A stretch of DNA of 64,000 nt from positions 1-64,000 of the forward strand of contig NZ_LCYG01000019.1 in assembly GCF_001017175.1 (NCBI RefSeq), written 5' to 3'. Origin of the DNA: Microvirga vignae. GTDB lineage: Bacteria > Pseudomonadota > Alphaproteobacteria > Rhizobiales > Beijerinckiaceae. Shown piece after piece: positions 60,822 through 64,000 of this stretch. Under the pieces are notes generated by a model that searched no databases, was not told where the DNA came from, and saw nothing but the letters and a program-made list of their open reading frames with translations. The translations under genes and the position numbers were made by a program. The stretch's first letter is position 1; each line of letters starts with the position of its first letter.

Positions 60822-62708
60822 TCAAAGGCCAGGGGGCGTAGTATCGGATGCAAGGCGTGTCTGCGAGGCAAGGCGGATTGGCGCATTGACGGCGCCATAC
60901 CCCCGGTACGCACGCCGCTCCACGATCTCAAAGAAGAAGCCCCCTTCCAGAGTCCTGGTGTAAACCTGGAAGTACTCGGCAGGACCCTCACGGTCATACA
61001 GGATGTTGGCTGAGCGCATCCGTTCGACATCATCGGCGGCGAGATCTGCTCTGACCTCGAGATCGTCGTAATAGTTCTCCGGAATGGGCAGGAGGTCCAC
61101 TCCGTTCTCCTTCAGGCAAGCAACTGTCGTGAAGATGTCGTCTGTCCTCAGAGCAATATGCTGCACTCCCGATCCGAACAGCTCAGTCAGGAATCGAGAC
61201 GACAAGGTACGTTGGCTCTGCGAGGCATTAAGGATCAGACGGAGAGAGCCATCCCCGGTCTCGATGGCTTGGCTCTGCACGACGCCGCCTGGGTCGATCA
61301 CGGTCTGAACCGGCGTCTTCTGAACATCGAGGAGCGATGTATAGAACAGAAGCCAAGTCAGCATCTCTTCGTAATGCATGGACTGGGATACGTGATCGAC
61401 ACTGGTCAGCCCGGCTCCCTTGAAGTCTTCGGCGTCGACAGGCTCGAAATCCACATCCCAAAGCCTGTCGAGCCCGCTCTTCTGGTCCACGAAATACAGC
61501 AGGCTTCCGCCAAGTCCGCGGACTGCCGGGATATTCGTCTCCCCCGGCCCGACCGGTTGCTGGAATGGTTGGTCGAGAAGCGTGACGGCCCGGTTCACGG
61601 TTCCGGGCGCATCATTGACGCGAAGCGCCAAGGCGCACACGGACGTTCCATGCGTGATATTGAAGGAATGAGCAAATCCTTCCTTGTCTGAATTCACGAC
61701 GATGTTGATGTCGCCCTGCCGCCAACGCGTCACGGCCTTGGAGCGGTGAATCCCGGCCTTGCGGAATCCGAGGCCCGTCAAGATCCGCTCGAATCCAACT
61801 GCGTTCCGCTCATCGACTGCGAACTCAACGAATTCGACACCGGAGCAAGCAGCTTTCTGTGGAAGCTCAGGCAGATCGGGTATCGTCGATCCCATCCGCC
61901 GCCGGAGCTCATCGAGCATGACGATGAGGGAGCGCTGCCCATCGATAGCGACATTGCGCGCCGAGCCTGCCCGAAAACGGTCATTGAAGATTTCCAACGA
62001 TAAAAGTCCGTCGAAGCCAGTTGCATGCAGGGCGAGCATGAAGTCCTCAATCGGTAGATCGCCCTGCCCCGGGAAGCAGCGGTAATGCCGACTCCATGAG
62101 AGATAATCCATGTCGAGCTTCGGTGCATCGGCCATCTGCACCAGGAAGATCTTCTCCGGAGGAACAGAGCGGATCGCCGACAGGTCCGTCCCGCGGGCGA
62201 GAATGTGGAAGGAGTCGAGCACCAGTCCGACTGCAGGGTGGTTTGCCCGTCGCACGACCTCCCAGGAATCACGATAATCGTGGATGTGACGACCCCAGGA
62301 GAGAGCCTCGAAAGCCACGCGCATGCCACGTTTGGCGGCACGTTCCCCAAGTTCATGGAAGTCGGCGGCTGCCCGTTCGATTCCACCGAGAGAGTCCGGC
62401 GAGACATTGCTGCACACCATGAGGAGGTCGCAGCCGAGTTCCTGCATGACGTCGAACTTGCGTTCAGCTCTGGCAAAGACCTTGGAACGCTGCGGGTCCG
62501 ACATTCCCTCGAAATCGCGAAAGGGCTGGAGGGTGATGGTCTTAAGACCTAAGCCTTCGATCATGCGCCGCGCATCGACCGGCGTGCCGTTAAAGGAGAG
62601 AAGATCGTTCTCGAAGATCTCCACGCCCTTGAATTGGGCGGCCGCAATGGCCTCAATCTTTTCGGTGAGAGTGCCGCTTAAACAAACTGTGGCGATGGCG
62701 GTACGCAT
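60822..62708 (-). CDS. quiC: 3-dehydroshikimate dehydratase (QuiC-type, fused to HPPD-like domain)
   Basis: The 628-residue protein fuses an N-terminal TIM-barrel sugar isomerase/epimerase-like domain (1-275) with a C-terminal domain of the 4-hydroxyphenylpyruvate dioxygenase family (290-610). The N-terminal half has metal ligands in EIFENDLLSF, LDSFHILARG, HYRCFPGQGD and LSLEIFNDRF, matching dehydroshikimate dehydratases that form protocatechuate. The HPPD-like half keeps the VDHVSQSM, VQHIALRTDDI and FFFEIVERR metal sites. ATG 62708 starts the family N-terminus. The enzyme feeds shikimate/quinate carbon into aromatic breakdown. Two GntR-type regulator genes lie just upstream on the same strand. 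Confidence 0.88.
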   Translation of the reverse strand: MRTAIATVCLSGTLTEKIEAIAAAQFKGVEIFENDLLSFNGTPVDARRMIEGLGLKTITLQPFRDFEGMSDPQRSKVFARAERKFDVMQELGCDLLMVCSNVSPDSLGGIERAAADFHELGERAAKRGMRVAFEALSWGRHIHDYRDSWEVVRRANHPAVGLVLDSFHILARGTDLSAIRSVPPEKIFLVQMADAPKLDMDYLSWSRHYRCFPGQGDLPIEDFMLALHATGFDGLLSLEIFNDRFRAGSARNVAIDGQRSLIVMLDELRRRMGSTIPDLPELPQKAACSGVEFVEFAVDERNAVGFERILTGLGFRKAGIHRSKAVTRWRQGDINIVVNSDKEGFAHSFNITHGTSVCALALRVNDAPGTVNRAVTLLDQPFQQPVGPGETNIPAVRGLGGSLLYFVDQKSGLDRLWDVDFEPVDAEDFKGAGLTSVDHVSQSMHYEEMLTWLLFYTSLLDVQKTPVQTVIDPGGVVQSQAIETGDGSLRLILNASQSQRTLSSRFLTELFGSGVQHIALRTDDIFTTVACLKENGVDLLPIPENYYDDLEVRADLAADDVERMRSANILYDREGPAEYFQVYTRTLEGGFFFEIVERRAYRGYGAVNAPIRLASQTRLASDTTPPGL

Positions 62709-62773
62709 GCTCTTGGATCCAGCTCCCTCATGGTTTCCAGGTGAGCGTTGCCATCCGGCTCGCTCTTTCTCAG

Positions 62774-63451
62774 TCACTTGATTGTTCCGGTCGCGAGCGC
62801 ATGCTCGACGCCGCCAGCAACGTGGCGCGTCAGCACCTCGCAGGCCCGTGCCGCGTCTCTCTCCAGCGCACATTCCAGCAGGAGCCGATGCTCCTCGGCA
62901 GCAATCTCTCCGCGATAGCTCAGGGCGATCATCTGATAACGGAGATATTTGTCGAAGACCGCTGCATGAGTGTCGATCAGCATCTTCGAACCGCAGGCGG
63001 AAATCAGCGCCTGATGAAACTGCCAGTCGTACTGCTTCCATTCCTCGGTCTGGCTTCGATCTCCTTCAGCCATCCGGTCTTCCATGCGCGCCAAGCGGTG
63101 GTGCGCGGCGACAACGCGCCCTTCCCATTCCATGTCACCCGCCCGGAAGGACTGTTCCAGAGCGCGACATTCCAACAACTGACGGAGGGCTGCGATCTCC
63201 CGCAAGTTCGCGATGGAGACGGGCGCGACCTCGAACCCTTTCTGACCTTCCGCGACGACGAGGCGTTCGGATGAGAGCCGGTTCAGGATCTCCCGAAGCG
63301 TGCTGACGCTTGCTCCATAGTTGGCTTTCAGTTGTTCCAGCTTCAGCTTCCTTCCCGGAGAAAGGCGACCGAATACGATGTCGGTCCGGATCTTTTGGTA
63401 GGCGCTTTCGCCTATGCCCTGAAGCTGCGGGTTCGTCGCCATGTCATTCAT
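62774..63451 (-). CDS. GntR-family regulator, FCD type
   Basis: The 225-residue protein has an N-terminal winged helix-turn-helix (SAYQKIRTDIVFGRLSPGRKLKLEQLKANYGASVSTLREILNRLSSERLV) and a C-terminal FCD ligand-binding domain with metal-type residues (DWQFHQALISACGS, HRLLLECALERDAARACEVLTRH). It probably controls quiC, 65 nt downstream. The ATG at 63451 overlaps the stop of the next upstream GntR gene (ATGA), so both are co-transcribed. ATG 63442 is an alternative. Confidence 0.9.
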   Translation of the reverse strand: MNDMATNPQLQGIGESAYQKIRTDIVFGRLSPGRKLKLEQLKANYGASVSTLREILNRLSSERLVVAEGQKGFEVAPVSIANLREIAALRQLLECRALEQSFRAGDMEWEGRVVAAHHRLARMEDRMAEGDRSQTEEWKQYDWQFHQALISACGSKMLIDTHAAVFDKYLRYQMIALSYRGEIAAEEHRLLLECALERDAARACEVLTRHVAGGVEHALATGTIK

Positions 63452-64000
63452 CGCAGGGCACCGCTGTTTAAGGTATAATCCACGCACCCGTTCACATGCC
63501 GGCTGAGAACTTCGCAGGCACACTCGGCATCGCGGGCCAGAGCGCAATCCAGGAGGAGCTTGTGCTCCTGGGCGGCTATCTCTCCACGAAAGACGACCGC
63601 CACCATTTGATAGCGGAGGTATTGATCGAAGACTCCGCCATAAAGATCGAGAAGGGTCTGCGAGCCGCAGGCCTCGATGAGAGTCTGATGGAATTCGCGG
63701 TCATACCGCTTCCAGAGCTCCATGCCTGCAGTCTCGCCCGCCATCATGCGGCGCTCCAAAACCGCTAGTTTGTAATGGGCGGCGACAACACGGCTTTCCC
63801 ATTCCAGATCGCCGGCCGCAAAGGACAGGGGGAGCGCGTAGGTTTCCAGGAGCAACCGCATCGACGCCACGTCCTGGAGCCCCTCAGGCGAAACAGGAGT
63901 GACCTGAAAGCCGCGCTGCCCTTCCGCAATCACCAACCCTTCCGACGAGAGGCGGCTGAGGATTTCTCGAACCGTGCTGACGCTCGCGCCGTAATCCTTT
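63448..64000 (-). CDS. Second GntR-family regulator, FCD type (partial)
   Basis: The gene runs off the window end; 183 residues are visible. They start inside the winged helix (KDYGASVSTVREILSRLSSEGLVIAEGQRGF) and include the whole FCD domain. It is clearly paralogous to the regulator downstream, sharing runs such as YGASVST, DQYLRYQM/DKYLRYQM and FRGEIAAQEH/YRGEIAAEEH. The two genes overlap by 4 nt. Tandem duplication followed by divergence in the ligand pocket is likely. Confidence 0.88.
   Translation of the reverse strand, partial: KDYGASVSTVREILSRLSSEGLVIAEGQRGFQVTPVSPEGLQDVASMRLLLETYALPLSFAAGDLEWESRVVAAHYKLAVLERRMMAGETAGMELWKRYDREFHQTLIEACGSQTLLDLYGGVFDQYLRYQMVAVVFRGEIAAQEHKLLLDCALARDAECACEVLSRHVNGCVDYTLNSGALR

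Noticed and set aside
1..64000. CRISPR array, prophage, integrase or IS transposase
   Set aside because: No regularly spaced repeats and no transposase, integrase or phage structural motifs were seen anywhere in the window.

Overview
The window is one contiguous piece of a GC-rich alphaproteobacterial chromosome, most likely from the order Hyphomicrobiales (Rhizobiales) and probably Methylobacteriaceae, with Microvirga or a close relative as my best guess. The evidence is a DivK-type receiver, a PopZ-valS-TolC-Pcm block, an aapJQMP amino-acid transporter, EipB (DUF1849), a phasin gene with a PhaR-like operator, a Mur-like box before mntH, and rhizobial-type dispersed palindromes. The taxon is an inference. 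The gene calls rest on motifs in the sequence. I see no phage, integrase, transposase or CRISPR array.

Layout: 0.1-3.3 kb holds small envelope and stress proteins, two of them behind perfect EcfG-type promoters. 3.4-13.9 kb is housekeeping and accessory metabolism: FUSC transporter, hydrolase, adenine deaminase, divK, dinB, eipB, RidA, GDPD, a GNAT-like protein and an FMN reductase, plus a candidate structured RNA downstream of divK. 14-21.7 kb carries clpA/clpS, a phasin, a SPOR-tailed D,D-carboxypeptidase, a J-domain protein and small conserved proteins. 21.8-31.7 kb holds a biotin-dependent carboxylase alpha subunit, mntH, valS, popZ, tolC, pcm and tRNA-Cys/tRNA-Asn. 31.8-32.2 kb is a decayed photolyase gene. 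32.6-44.6 kb has an alanyl-tRNA editing protein, a mercaptopyruvate sulfurtransferase, the aap operon, metC, a three-gene lipid-glycosylation cluster and a serralysin-like protease.

44.9-51.6 kb looks like a general stress response island. It contains RtcB, an EcfG-type sigma factor that appears to carry a fused NepR-like anti-sigma segment, a YidB/DUF937 protein, a small membrane protein, a single-domain response regulator, a two-AAA CDC48-like ATPase and a tiny hydrophilic protein. Several of these genes have GGAAC-N16/17-CGTT-type promoters. Four exact matches in the window all lie directly upstream of a gene in the right orientation, so the sigma factor and part of its probable regulon are physically linked.

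51.6-64 kb carries two GH1-like glycosidases divergent from a GH2-like glycosidase, a decayed P-type ATPase tail, several very small proteins, an OGFr-domain protein, peptidase T and a QuiC-type dehydroshikimate dehydratase. Two tandem paralogous GntR/FCD regulators follow, the second running off the end of the window.
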